A stretch of DNA of 56,288 bases, taken from assembly GCF_014287585.1 (NCBI RefSeq), contig NZ_JACOOJ010000037.1:1-56288 (forward strand), written 5' to 3'. The translations under genes were made by a program, and so were the position numbers. This document shows positions 43,784 to 52,963 of the stretch, in pieces. Every line of letters starts with the position of its first letter. Position 1 is the first letter of the stretch. Origin of the DNA: Parabacteroides hominis. GTDB taxonomy: Bacteria > Bacteroidota > Bacteroidia > Bacteroidales > Tannerellaceae. Under the pieces are notes generated by a model. That model saw only the letters and a program-made list of their open reading frames with translations. It was not told the DNA's origin and ran no database searches.

Positions 43784-44527
43784 AAAAAGTTCTTCGGGGT
43801 AGGTGACGTCGACCAGATAGAGAGCGTGTCCGGGGGCGGAGGTTCCGGCGCGGGCACGGTCTTTGGCTTCGATTACTTGGCGGAAACCGTCGACGGAGAG
43901 CTTGCCTCGTCCCACTTCTAAAAGTGTCCCGACTATGGCACGCACCATATTACGCAGGAAACGGTCCGCCTGTATGGTAAAAACCCATACATCACCTTCC
44001 TTCTCCCAACCGGCTTTATAGATGCGGCAGTTGTTCGTCTTCACGTCCGTGTGCAGCTTGCTGAAACTGGTGAAGTCTATATAGTCGAATAGAACCGGAC
44101 AAGCACTGTTCATCGCTTCGAAATCGAGCTTTCCCGGAATCTTATAGACCAGTTCGTAATTGAACGGGTCTTTCCGGGTCGTGATATAATATTTATAGGT
44201 ACGGGAAGTAGCGTCGAACCGGGCATGCGCGTCGGGACGCACCGGCACGATCCGGTAGACCGCGATATCTTTGGGAAGCAGGCGGTTCAGCTTCTCCGCC
44301 AGAAAAGCGAGGTCGGCAATCGGTTCCTGCCAGTCGAAATGAGCCACCATCAGGCGGGCATGTACGCCGGCATCCGTCCGCCCGGCTCCCACGATCGGGA
44401 CCGGCTGGCGCAACAAGGTCGCCAGTGCTTCTTCGATGGATTGCTGTACTGTGATTCCATTCGGCTGTATCTGCCAGCCACAAAACTTTTTGCCGTTATA
44501 ACCTAAATATATAAAGTATCTGTTCAC
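43763..44527 (-). CDS. truA: tRNA pseudouridine synthase A
   Basis: TruA converts U38-U40 in tRNA anticodon stems to pseudouridine. The catalytic Asp lies in [20 protein letters not shown]; other motifs are '[14 protein letters not shown]', '[10 protein letters not shown]' and '[20 protein letters not shown]'. The start is GTG 44527 ([20 protein letters not shown]), giving 254 aa; the open frame to 44656 runs past the promoter motif and has no family support. The final residues QLKVES and the stop come from a GTTGAAA repeat, so the natural C-terminus was probably altered by that element. Confidence 0.94.
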   Translation of the reverse strand: MNRYFIYLGYNGKKFCGWQIQPNGITVQQSIEEALATLLRQPVPIVGAGRTDAGVHARLMVAHFDWQEPIADLAFLAEKLNRLLPKDIAVYRIVPVRPDAHARFDATSRTYKYYITTRKDPFNYELVYKIPGKLDFEAMNSACPVLFDYIDFTSFSKLHTDVKTNNCRIYKAGWEKEGDVWVFTIQADRFLRNMVRAIVGTLLEVGRGKLSVDGFRQVIEAKDRARAGTSAPGHALYLVDVTYPEELFQLKVES

Positions 44528-44562
44528 GTCCGGATATCCTTGCTTCTGTTTAATTTCGGATG

Positions 44563-44570
44563 CAAAGGTA
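44563..44570 (-). promoter_or_regulatory. Promoter -7 element for truA
   Basis: TACCTTTG on the minus strand, 35 bases before the GTG start, supporting that start. Confidence 0.6.
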
Positions 44571-44613
44571 ACAGAAATCTCGCCAGGAGATTGTCTATGC
44601 GGACAGAAAAGTG

Positions 44614-44621
44614 TAATTTTG
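44614..44621 (+). promoter_or_regulatory. Promoter -7 element for the AspT/YidE-type gene
   Basis: TAATTTTG fits TAnnTTTG, 33 bases before the ATG at 44655. Confidence 0.55.
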
Positions 44622-44654
44622 CAAACATAAATCTTCACAACAAAACTATTTGAC

Positions 44655-46253
44655 ATGTTTGAAACATTGCTTCAATCGTCTTATTTTGCCTTGTTCCTGA
44701 TTATCGCCTTAGGGTTCATGTTGGGCAGAATACAGATCAAAGGTCTCTCTCTCGATGTATCAGCCGTTATCTTTATCGCTCTCCTGTTCGGGCATTTCGG
44801 GGTAATCATTCCTAAGGAACTGGGAAATTTCGGTTTGGTATTGTTCATTTTCACCATTGGCATACAAGCGGGCCCCGGATTCTTCGGTTCCTTTCGCTCG
44901 AAAGGGAAGACGTTGATTATATTGACGCTGTTGATTGTCGGTTCCGCCAGTCTTACAGGTTTGATACTTAAATATGTAGTAGGAGTCGACACACCGAGCC
45001 TCGTGGGTCTGATCGCCGGAGCACTGACCAGTACGCCGGGTCTTGCCGTCGCGATCGACAGCACGCATTCATCTTCCGCTTCCATCGCCTACGGTATCGC
45101 TTATCCGTTCGGAGTGATCGGGGTGATCCTCTTCATCAAGCTACTGCCGAAAATGTTGCGCAAGGATATTGTTGCCGAGGCGAAAGCGCTCGAAACGCAG
45201 CGGAAGGGGAAATATCCTCCTTTGCACACGGCTACTTTCCGCATAACGAATGCACATATATTCGGGAAGACGCTTGCCGAACTGCAACTCCGTTCCATGA
45301 CAGGAGCCGTTGTCTCCCGCGTGAAACATAAGGACAAGACAAGCATACCGGTTGCGCAGACAGTCCTGCACGAAGGAGACCTGATCAAGGCTGTCGGCAA
45401 CGACAAGTCACTGGAACAGATGGCCCTTCTCGTCGGGGAACGGGTGGAGAACGACCTTCCTTTCGGCAGCACCCAGGAATTGCAATCGCTGTTGGTGACG
45501 AATAAGAATGTCATCAATAAAAGCTTAGGCTACCTGAACCTGCAACGCACGTTCAACTGTACCGTCACCCGCGTGCGCCGAAGCGGGATCGACCTCTCGC
45601 CCGAACCGGATCTGTTGCTGAAATTCGGTGATAAGCTGATGGTTGCCGGAGAAAAAGAAGACATCAAGGAATTGGGACAGGTATTCGGGAATGACGAAAA
45701 GAAACTGTCCGACACGGACTTCTTCCCGATTGCTGCCGGTATCGTCCTCGGAGTCCTGTTCGGGAAACTGAATATATCCTTTTCGGACTCTTTTTCTTTC
45801 TCACCGGGATTGACAGGCGGCATCCTGATTGTCGCGCTTATCCTGAGCGCAATCGGAAAGACCGGGCCGATCATCTGGTCCATGTCCGGTTCTGCCAACC
45901 AGTTGCTTCGCCAGATCGGGCTGTTGCTGTTCCTTGCCGAGGTCGGAACATCTGCCGGCGTCAACTTAGTATCGACTTTCCAGGAAAGCGGGTGGACATT
46001 GTTCGGGGTCGGTCTGGCCATCACGATAGTCCCGATGATCGTGGCTGTCCTGTTCGGACATTTTGTTTTCAAAATACATCTCTTGGATCTGATCGGAACG
46101 ATTGCCGGAGGTATGACCAGCACGCCGGGACTTGCAGCAGCCGACTCTATGACTGACAACTCCGCTCCCAGCATCGCCTATGCGACCGTTTATCCGATTG
46201 CGATGGTGTTCCTGATCCTCTTTATACAGTTCATTGCGGCTTTGGTTGTATAA
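44655..46253 (+). CDS. AspT/YidE/YbjL-type transporter with RCK_C domains
   Basis: The 532-aa protein has two halves, each with about five membrane segments and the duplicated motif [20 protein letters not shown] / [20 protein letters not shown]. This is the AspT/YidE/YbjL duplication domain. Between them lie two cytoplasmic RCK_C (TrkA-C) domains (about residues 190-360; [37 protein letters not shown]). Family members include the aspartate:alanine antiporter AspT; RCK_C domains bind regulatory ligands. The substrate here is unknown. It is monocistronic, divergent from truA and followed by tandem repeats. Confidence 0.9.
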   Translation: MFETLLQSSYFALFLIIALGFMLGRIQIKGLSLDVSAVIFIALLFGHFGVIIPKELGNFGLVLFIFTIGIQAGPGFFGSFRSKGKTLIILTLLIVGSASLTGLILKYVVGVDTPSLVGLIAGALTSTPGLAVAIDSTHSSSASIAYGIAYPFGVIGVILFIKLLPKMLRKDIVAEAKALETQRKGKYPPLHTATFRITNAHIFGKTLAELQLRSMTGAVVSRVKHKDKTSIPVAQTVLHEGDLIKAVGNDKSLEQMALLVGERVENDLPFGSTQELQSLLVTNKNVINKSLGYLNLQRTFNCTVTRVRRSGIDLSPEPDLLLKFGDKLMVAGEKEDIKELGQVFGNDEKKLSDTDFFPIAAGIVLGVLFGKLNISFSDSFSFSPGLTGGILIVALILSAIGKTGPIIWSMSGSANQLLRQIGLLLFLAEVGTSAGVNLVSTFQESGWTLFGVGLAITIVPMIVAVLFGHFVFKIHLLDLIGTIAGGMTSTPGLAAADSMTDNSAPSIAYATVYPIAMVFLILFIQFIAALVV

Positions 46254-46293
46254 GAAACATGTTTCCCCGGCAGGAAAATAAGTTTTCCATAGC

Positions 46294-46397
46294 GTGAAAA
46301 TTTATTTTCTTGCCAGTGAAAATTTATTTTCTTGCCAGTGAAAATTTATTTTCTTGCCAGTGAAAATTTATTTTCTTGCCAGTGAAAATTTATTTTC
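46294..46397. repeat. Five 22-bp tandem repeats of an AT-rich palindrome
   Basis: The unit GTGAAAATTTATTTTCTTGCCA starts at 46294, 46316, 46338, 46360 and 46382 (the last copy ends early at 46397). Copies are identical, and each contains GAAAATTTATTTTC, a near-perfect palindrome. It lies between the transporter gene and the helicase gene. A related word (GGAAAATAAGTTTTCC) lies at 46272-46287. There are no unique spacers, so this is not a CRISPR array. Confidence 0.9.
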
Positions 46398-46496
46398 ACC
46401 GAAATGAAAATGCTGAAAATATTCAGTCATTAGACTTCTTTGCTGTGTAAAACAACCGTTTTCCCTCTAATATATTGGCGATTCTAATATTTTTCC

Positions 46497-46504
46497 TAAT
46501 TTTG
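46497..46504 (+). promoter_or_regulatory. Promoter -7 element for the Pif1-like helicase
   Basis: TAATTTTG fits TAnnTTTG, 28 bases before the ATG. Confidence 0.55.
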
Positions 46505-46532
46505 TAAGAACTAACAATATTACAAAATCGCC

Positions 46533-48659
46533 ATGCAAACAAACCAACAGTTTGACCTCGCCTTCAACTTACTGCAGAACACCGGAACCAACCTCTTTCT
46601 GACAGGAAAAGCCGGAACGGGCAAGACTACCTTTTTAAAAAGGCTTAAAGAGGTTTCTCCTAAACGAATGATCGTTGTAGCGCCAACCGGGGTAGCTGCC
46701 ATTAATGCAGGGGGTGTCACTATCCACTCCTTTTTCCAATTGCCGTTCGGCCCTTATATTCCGTCTTCGCCGGAATATCGGGGAGGCAAACCAGATTTCA
46801 AGAACCAATTCCGCAAGGACAAGATCAATATCATCCGAAGCATGGACCTGCTGGTGATCGATGAAGTCAGTATGGTGCGGGCAGACCTGCTGGACGCCAT
46901 CAGTGACGTCCTGCGCCGCTATAAAGATCGCAGCAAACCTTTCGGCGGCGTCCAGCTATTGCTCATCGGGGACTTGCAACAATTAGCGCCTGTCGCCAAA
47001 GATGATGAATGGAATCTGCTGAAAGAGCACTATCCCTCCACTTTCTTTTTCGACAGCAAAGCCCTGTCTGAAAGTAATTATTTCTGTATTGAACTGACAC
47101 ATGTCTATCGCCAGAGCGACGCGAATTTTATCAACCTGCTGAATAATATCCGTGAGAACCGCTTCGACGACGAGACCCTGCAACGGCTGAACCAGCGGTA
47201 CATCCCCAACTTCAGACCGGACGAAAGATCGGGCTACATCACGCTCACGACGCACAACTACCAGGCACAGCAGATCAACAACCGGAAACTGGCGGAACTT
47301 CCCGGACAGCCTTATACTTTTTCGGCCGAGATCAATAACGATTTCCCGGAATATTCTTTTCCGACCGACGACAAGCTTATCCTGAAATGTGGCGCGCAAG
47401 TCATGTTCGTCAAAAACGACTCGTCTTCCGAAAAGCGGTATTACAACGGGAAGATCGGAAAAATCGTATTTATCAATTCTAACAAGATAACCGTAGTCGA
47501 CCAGGAAGGAAACGAGATCGTCGTCGAAAAGGAAACCTGGAACAATGTGAAATACACGATCGATCCCGAAACACAGGAAATCACCGAAACCATTTCCGGA
47601 ACCTTCAGCCAGTATCCGCTGAAAACTGCTTGGGCAATCACTATCCACAAGAGCCAGGGATTGACTTTCGAGCATGCCATTATTGATGCTTCGGCCGCTT
47701 TCTCGCATGGACAGGTGTATGTCGCTCTTAGCCGTTGCAAGACATTGGAAGGCCTCGTACTGAGCAGCCAGATCACCCGCAACGCCATGATCAACGATTA
47801 CCGGATACAGGAATTCACTTCATCGGTCGAAAGCCGCCAACCGCGTGAAGAGCAAATGCAGGTTGCACAGCAGCTCTATTTCACGGAACTGATCTGTGAA
47901 CTGTTCGACTTCAACAACCTCCAGCAGCGCATACAATATGCCGCCTTTGTCGTGTACGGGAACCTGCAAAAACTATATCCGGAATTGAGCGTACAGTATT
48001 CCAACACCCGCGATGTGTTCCGTTCCACGATCACAGATGTCGGAGAACGATTCATCCAGCAACTGAAACGGCTGATAGCAGGCAACACTGATTATCTGAA
48101 AGACGAAACGATACAGGAGCGCGTCCGCAAAGGCGTAGCTTATTTCCTGGAGCAAATAGAGCGGCTCTGTACCCCGCTACAGGAAGCATCGAACGTGGAA
48201 ATCGACAATAAAGAGACACGCAAAACAGTCAAAAACGCACTGGACAAGTGGAACGAAGACCTTCGTATCAAGCTGTCAACCTTGCAAGGTTGTCAAGAGG
48301 GATTCACGATTCCCGGCTATCTGTCGGCCAAGGCCAAAGCAAGCATCGAACAACCGCCTGCTCCAACCGCACGCAAACGCTCCGAAAAATCATCGGAGCC
48401 GGCCAAGCTGGAAATATCGGCCGACATCAAACACCCGGAACTATATGCCAGCCTGAAGCATTGGCGCTATGAAGTGGCAACCGAAAAAGGCCTTCCACCT
48501 TATACGATCCTGCAACAAAAAGCCTTGATCGGCGTAGTCAACACCTTGCCTGCCAGCGGGCGCGATCTTCTCAAAATCCCCGGTATCGGAAAAAAGATCG
48601 TCGAATACTATGGTGCAAAGCTATTGGAAATCGTTGACGAATACAGGAAGAAGCAATAA
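46533..48659 (+). CDS. Pif1-like superfamily 1 helicase with C-terminal HRDC domain
   Basis: The 708-aa protein has Walker A GKAGTGKTTFLKR near residues 25-37, then VAPTGVAAINAGGVTIHSFF and Walker B LLVIDEVSMVRADLLD, as in Pif1/RecD-like 5'-3' DNA helicases. The SF1 C-terminal motif TAWAITIHKSQGLTFEHAII is followed by VYVALSRCKTLEGLVL. A helix-turn-helix-like region (about 530-600) and an HRDC domain at the end (WRYEVATEKGLPPYTILQQK .. LKIPGIGKKIVEYYGAKLLE) follow, a layout borrowed from RecQ helicases. It probably acts in DNA repair or replication restart; Pif1-HRDC fusions are common in Bacteroidetes. Confidence 0.92.
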   Translation: MQTNQQFDLAFNLLQNTGTNLFLTGKAGTGKTTFLKRLKEVSPKRMIVVAPTGVAAINAGGVTIHSFFQLPFGPYIPSSPEYRGGKPDFKNQFRKDKINIIRSMDLLVIDEVSMVRADLLDAISDVLRRYKDRSKPFGGVQLLLIGDLQQLAPVAKDDEWNLLKEHYPSTFFFDSKALSESNYFCIELTHVYRQSDANFINLLNNIRENRFDDETLQRLNQRYIPNFRPDERSGYITLTTHNYQAQQINNRKLAELPGQPYTFSAEINNDFPEYSFPTDDKLILKCGAQVMFVKNDSSSEKRYYNGKIGKIVFINSNKITVVDQEGNEIVVEKETWNNVKYTIDPETQEITETISGTFSQYPLKTAWAITIHKSQGLTFEHAIIDASAAFSHGQVYVALSRCKTLEGLVLSSQITRNAMINDYRIQEFTSSVESRQPREEQMQVAQQLYFTELICELFDFNNLQQRIQYAAFVVYGNLQKLYPELSVQYSNTRDVFRSTITDVGERFIQQLKRLIAGNTDYLKDETIQERVRKGVAYFLEQIERLCTPLQEASNVEIDNKETRKTVKNALDKWNEDLRIKLSTLQGCQEGFTIPGYLSAKAKASIEQPPAPTARKRSEKSSEPAKLEISADIKHPELYASLKHWRYEVATEKGLPPYTILQQKALIGVVNTLPASGRDLLKIPGIGKKIVEYYGAKLLEIVDEYRKKQ

Positions 48660-48681
48660 TATGCCAATAGAACAATGTACT

Positions 48682-48734
48682 AATATGCCAATGTATGATA
48701 CGAATCAGAATCGGCATTCTCACATTGGCATATT
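48682..48734. repeat. Palindromic TGCCAAT repeat between convergent genes
   Basis: AATATGCCAATGT (48682-48694) and ACATTGGCATATT (48722-48734) form a perfect 13-bp inverted repeat. Further copies of the words ATGCCAAT and TTGGCA flank it (48661-48668, 48733-48738). It may serve as a bidirectional terminator between the helicase and DUF4923 genes. Confidence 0.65.
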
Positions 48735-48759
48735 GGCACATTGACTTATTATCACATTA

Positions 48760-49386
48760 TCATTTTTTAAGCTCGAAGCCCATCATCATCCCATCATACT
48801 GGCTTGCGAGCTTGTTGAGCGTTTGCAAAGTCGTATTTTTGGAGACGGCAGACAGTTTTGTCAGGAAGTCCAGTAATTTATCGGCATTGAAGAGCAAAGA
48901 GAGTTGGTCGTTGGTGACAACGACGTGAGCCGTCATCGTCGTCAGTTTCGATTTGCCGATCTTGCCATAATGCAGTTCCATCGTCTTATCGTCCGGATTA
49001 AAAGAATAAGAGCCTTTCAAAGTACGGCCTTTCAAAACACTCGTAAACGTGCTGTCAGTATTGAAAGTATAATTGAATGCCCCCTCGATGATCCCGACTT
49101 TCGCGCAATATTCCTTCAGCTTCTTTTCCATCTCGGAAGAGGCCACGCTTGCCGCCACATTCTTCAAAGCATTATCACCTTCCAACTGGATAGCTGGATT
49201 CACATACGTCCAAGTGCCGGACAGATTTTCCACCGTCAGCTTTTTGCCTCCGGTAACAGCAGTTACAGCGTCTTTCACGGCAGCAGAATTCAAGATGTCT
49301 TTAATCGATTGTCCATACGCTGCATCCGATACGGACAATATACCGCAAACGGCAACCCCCAAAATCCAATTTTTTTTCATTTTCAT
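48760..49386 (-). CDS. DUF4923 family exported protein
   Basis: The 208-aa protein starts with a signal peptide (ILGVAVCGILSVSDAAYGQ) and shows SIKDILNSAAVKDAVTAVTG, LSGTWTYVNPAIQLEGDNAL and FNTDSTFTSVLKGRTLKGSY, the lipocalin-like core of DUF4923. Function unknown. The start MKMKKNW at 49386 has a promoter motif 27 bases upstream. It is divergent from the metallopeptidase gene. Confidence 0.85.
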   Translation of the reverse strand: MKMKKNWILGVAVCGILSVSDAAYGQSIKDILNSAAVKDAVTAVTGGKKLTVENLSGTWTYVNPAIQLEGDNALKNVAASVASSEMEKKLKEYCAKVGIIEGAFNYTFNTDSTFTSVLKGRTLKGSYSFNPDDKTMELHYGKIGKSKLTTMTAHVVVTNDQLSLLFNADKLLDFLTKLSAVSKNTTLQTLNKLASQYDGMMMGFELKK

Positions 49387-49412
49387 CTATTCTTACTCAT
49401 GTTTACAGTAGG

Positions 49413-49420
49413 CAAAGATA
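49413..49420 (-). promoter_or_regulatory. Promoter -7 element for the DUF4923 gene
   Basis: TATCTTTG on the minus strand, 26 bases before the start codon. Confidence 0.5.
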
Positions 49421-49433
49421 CGAATATTATCCC

Positions 49434-49441
49434 TACATTTG
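49434..49441 (+). promoter_or_regulatory. Promoter -7 element for the metallopeptidase gene
   Basis: TACATTTG fits TAnnTTTG, 56 bases before the ATG at 49498. Confidence 0.55.
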
Positions 49442-49497
49442 TATCCGGACGATTATCCCAATGCTTGGATATTCTAATATACATTAATATAATAACT

Positions 49498-51501
49498 ATG
49501 GTGAAACTAACTAAACACATCTGCCTTATGCTGGTTTGCACACTCGCTTGTTTAAGCGGTCACGCAGAGATCAATCCGACCGTCGTCCAATCGACGATCC
49601 GGTCACTTGTCGCAAAAGACAGCCGTAACAAGGTTGCCATCGAGAAAGGAGTCCGCCAAGCCGGCCGTCTCTGGCAGGATTCCGACGGAAGCGCGGAAGA
49701 GTTCAAAGCATTCTGCGAAAAGAACTACATCACCGATCCCGCCGAAAAAGAACAGGTTTTCCTGAAAATCAGCGATTATATGGAAGGGATCAACGGTTAC
49801 TTCAACGAGATGTCCCTCCGCCTGATGAAGAACCTGCATCAACCGACCGGGCCGCTTCACGCGATCGACGAAAAGTTCGGCTCCTACAGTCCGGGCACGC
49901 ACCTGCAAGACGACTTCTACCAAAACAAGATCGCATTCATCGTCATGCTGAATTTTCCGCATTATACATTGGAAGAAAAAGGCAAGTTAGGTACGGACCG
50001 GAAAGCCTGGGCATATGCCCGCCTCGGCGACCTGTTCACCGAGCGCATCCCGGCAAGCGCCTTGCAAGCCGCCGGAAATGCAGAGAGCGACGCCGACATC
50101 TATATCTCCGACTACAATATTTATATGGGACACGTCGAGAACAAAAAAGGGGAACATTTGTTTCCTAAAGACATGATCTTGCTTTCACACTGGAACCTGC
50201 GCGACGAGATCAAAGCCAACTACAACAAAGGGAAAGAAGGCCTCGACAAACAGCGCACGGTCTACGAAGTAATGAAACGGATCATTGCACAGGACATTCC
50301 GGTCGAAGTCATCAACTCCGGCAAATACGAATGGAACCCGTATAAGAACGAAATCAGCCTGGACGGCAAGCAGGTGCAGGGAACGCCCGAATCGACCACC
50401 CGCTACCAGAAGATGCTGAACAACTTCAAGGCAATGCAGGAAATAGACAAGTACACGGGAAATACTTACATCGACCGGAAGTTCTCGGAAGACATGGAAG
50501 TTTCGCTGGACGACGTGGAAAAACTTTTCGACGAGTTTCTTTCCGCTCCCGAACTGAAAGCCGTCGGTAATATGATCGCCAAACGCCTCGGCCGCAAACT
50601 GGAAGCCTACGACATCTGGTATGACGGCTTCAAGGCACGCAGCAATCTCGACGAAACGAAGCTGAACGAAAAGACGCGCGCGCTCTATCCGAATGCGGAA
50701 GCGTTGGACAAAGACCTGCCGAACATCCTGGTCAAAGCCGGCTTCACGCCGGAACGCGCCCGATACCTGGCCGACAAGATTACGGTCGATGCCGCCCGCG
50801 GTTCCGGCCATGCCTGGGGAGCAGCCATGAAGGGACAACAATCCCACCTGCGCACCCGCATACCGGAAGCCGGCATGGATTATAAGGGCTACAACATTGC
50901 CATCCACGAATTCGGGCACAATGTGGAACAGACCTTGTCCATGTATGATGTGGATTATTACATGTTGAACGGCGTGCCCAACACGGCTTTTACCGAAGCC
51001 CTGGCCTTCGTCTTCCAGAAACGCGATCTGGAGCTGTTAGGGATCGAGGACAACAATCCGGATAAAAAAGCGATGGAAGTTCTGGACAAGATATGGACAA
51101 TGTACGAAATATGCGGCGTCTCCATGTTGGACATCTCGGTCTGGAAATGGATGTATGCACATCCCGATGCCACAGCCGGGGAACTGAAAGATGCAACGAT
51201 CTCCCTGTCCAAAGAGATCTGGAATAAATATTACGCCCCCGTTTTCGGTGTGAAAGACGAAACGGTTCTGGCTGTCTACTCGCACATGATCAGCTATCCG
51301 CTATACCTGTCGGCCTATGCCTTCGGACAGATCATCGAGTTCCAGTTGGACCAGTATCTGGAAGGAAAAGATTTCGCGACCGAAGTCGAACGTATTTTCT
51401 GCCAGGGACGCCTGACACCTAACGAGTGGATGCAGGAAGCTACCGGTAGCCCGCTGACAGTCGAACCGATGCTGGAAGCCGTACGGGAAGTGATTAATTA
51501 A
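49498..51501 (+). CDS. Exported zinc metallopeptidase, M3-like gluzincin
   Basis: The 667-aa protein has a signal peptide (HICLMLVCTLACLSGHAEI). Its zinc motif HEFGH, in YNIAIHEFGHNVEQTLSMYD, is followed after 25 residues by Glu in NTAFTEALAFVF, the HEXXH-X25-E spacing of M3 oligopeptidases (thimet/Dcp type). The rest is mostly helical, as in M3 enzymes. The exact subfamily is not recognised. The start is ATG 49498; the same frame is open back to 48904, but that part is antisense to the DUF4923 gene and is not coding. An MFS gene follows by 10 bases, so the two are probably co-transcribed. Confidence 0.85.
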   Translation: MVKLTKHICLMLVCTLACLSGHAEINPTVVQSTIRSLVAKDSRNKVAIEKGVRQAGRLWQDSDGSAEEFKAFCEKNYITDPAEKEQVFLKISDYMEGINGYFNEMSLRLMKNLHQPTGPLHAIDEKFGSYSPGTHLQDDFYQNKIAFIVMLNFPHYTLEEKGKLGTDRKAWAYARLGDLFTERIPASALQAAGNAESDADIYISDYNIYMGHVENKKGEHLFPKDMILLSHWNLRDEIKANYNKGKEGLDKQRTVYEVMKRIIAQDIPVEVINSGKYEWNPYKNEISLDGKQVQGTPESTTRYQKMLNNFKAMQEIDKYTGNTYIDRKFSEDMEVSLDDVEKLFDEFLSAPELKAVGNMIAKRLGRKLEAYDIWYDGFKARSNLDETKLNEKTRALYPNAEALDKDLPNILVKAGFTPERARYLADKITVDAARGSGHAWGAAMKGQQSHLRTRIPEAGMDYKGYNIAIHEFGHNVEQTLSMYDVDYYMLNGVPNTAFTEALAFVFQKRDLELLGIEDNNPDKKAMEVLDKIWTMYEICGVSMLDISVWKWMYAHPDATAGELKDATISLSKEIWNKYYAPVFGVKDETVLAVYSHMISYPLYLSAYAFGQIIEFQLDQYLEGKDFATEVERIFCQGRLTPNEWMQEATGSPLTVEPMLEAVREVIN

Positions 51502-51511
51502 AACTAAATAA

Positions 51512-52963
51512 ATGATATCAGCCAATCGTGCAACAACTGTAAATAAAACCGACGGACTGCCGTTGCCCAAACGCTATTGGGCGATACTCGCCACCGCTTT
51601 GGGTGTCGGCATGTCCGTCATAGACGGAACCATCGCCAATGTCGCCCTGCCGACTATCGCACGCGATTTGGGAACGGAACCGTCTGTCACCATCTGGGTT
51701 GTGAACGCTTACCAGTTGGCCATCACGATTTCGCTCCTCTCCTTCTCCTCCCTGGGAGATATCTATGGTTACAGACGCATCTACCTGTCGGGAATTGCAG
51801 TGTTCAGCGTCACCTCCCTGATCTGCGCCCTTTCCGATTCCTTCTGGACCCTGACGGCAGCCCGCATCATGCAGGGCTTCGGAGCGGCAGCCATCACCAG
51901 CGTGAACACGGCTCTGCTACGTATCATCTATCCGAAAAAGTTTCTGGGGAGAGGAATGGGGATAAACGCCCTTGTCGTGGCAGTCTCGATCGCTGCCGGA
52001 CCGACCATCGCGTCGGCTATCCTGTCGCTCGGCTCGTGGCACTGGCTGTTTGCCATCAATGTCCCGTTCGGCATCGCCGCCCTGGTGATCGGCATCTCCC
52101 ACCTGCCCGGCAACCCGGTGAAAGTCTATGGCAGGCGCTTCGACAAAGTCAGTTGCCTGATGAACGCGCTGACCTTCGGACTGCTGATCTTCTCGTTGGA
52201 AGGGATCGCCCATAAACAAAGCGTCGTCCTCGTCATAGGCGGAATCGTAGCGTTGGGCATAATCGGATATTTCTTTGTCCGCCGGCAATTGCGCCAACGC
52301 TTCCCGTTGCTTCCCGTCGACCTGATGCGAATACCGATCTTCTCGCTCTCCATCGGAACCTCGATCAGTTCCTTCACTGCGCAGATGCTGGCGATGATCT
52401 CCCTGCCCTTCTTCCTCCAAAATACATTAGGTCGAAGCGATGTCGCCACCGGGTTATTATTAACACCCTGGCCTCTGGCAACCATGATTATGGCTCCGAC
52501 GGCCGGACGCCTGGTCGAAAAGATACACCCAGGAATATTAGGCGGAATCGGCATGGGCATATTCGCAACCGGACTGTTCCTGCTCGCCACATTGCCGGTC
52601 CATCCCACCGATATGGACATTATCTGGCGTTTGTTTGTCTGCGGGGCAGGCTTCGGCTTGTTTCAGACACCCAACAACAGCACGATTATTTCCTCCGCCC
52701 CGACCAACCGCAGCGGCGGTGCAAGCGGCATGCTCGGCACGGCGCGGTTATTAGGACAGACATTGGGAGCGACATTAGTAGCGATGATATTTAACCTGAT
52801 GCCGAGCAACAGTACTCACGCTTGCTTATATCTTGCTACCGGATTTGCAGTAATAGCCGCCATAGTCAGTTGTTTGAGGATTTCGCAGCCCAGACCGTTG
52901 AAAGGAACTGAATGCCAGGAAAGTTCCGCCACCGATTTACAAAAGCGTAAATCTTCTGGATAA
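51512..52963 (+). CDS. MFS transporter, DHA2 (EmrB/QacA-like) family
   Basis: The 483-aa protein has about 14 membrane segments. It shows the family motifs VGMSVIDGTIANVALPTIAR (motif D1), 'SLGDIYGYRRIYLSGI' (motif A) and 'ARIMQGFGAAAITSVNTALL', and WHWLFAINVPFGI, which together define DHA2 drug:H+ antiporters. Substrates usually include drugs or other amphipathic compounds. It lies 10 bases after the peptidase gene. Its 3' end overlaps the convergent hybrid kinase gene by 27 bases. Confidence 0.92.
   Translation: MISANRATTVNKTDGLPLPKRYWAILATALGVGMSVIDGTIANVALPTIARDLGTEPSVTIWVVNAYQLAITISLLSFSSLGDIYGYRRIYLSGIAVFSVTSLICALSDSFWTLTAARIMQGFGAAAITSVNTALLRIIYPKKFLGRGMGINALVVAVSIAAGPTIASAILSLGSWHWLFAINVPFGIAALVIGISHLPGNPVKVYGRRFDKVSCLMNALTFGLLIFSLEGIAHKQSVVLVIGGIVALGIIGYFFVRRQLRQRFPLLPVDLMRIPIFSLSIGTSISSFTAQMLAMISLPFFLQNTLGRSDVATGLLLTPWPLATMIMAPTAGRLVEKIHPGILGGIGMGIFATGLFLLATLPVHPTDMDIIWRLFVCGAGFGLFQTPNNSTIISSAPTNRSGGASGMLGTARLLGQTLGATLVAMIFNLMPSNSTHACLYLATGFAVIAAIVSCLRISQPRPLKGTECQESSATDLQKRKSSG

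Noticed and set aside
46294..46397. CRISPR array
   Set aside because: The repeats are directly adjacent with no unique spacers, and no cas genes are present in the window.
48904..49497. N-terminal extension of the metallopeptidase
   Set aside because: The frame is open but lies antisense to the DUF4923 gene. A signal peptide and promoter motif fix the start at 49498.
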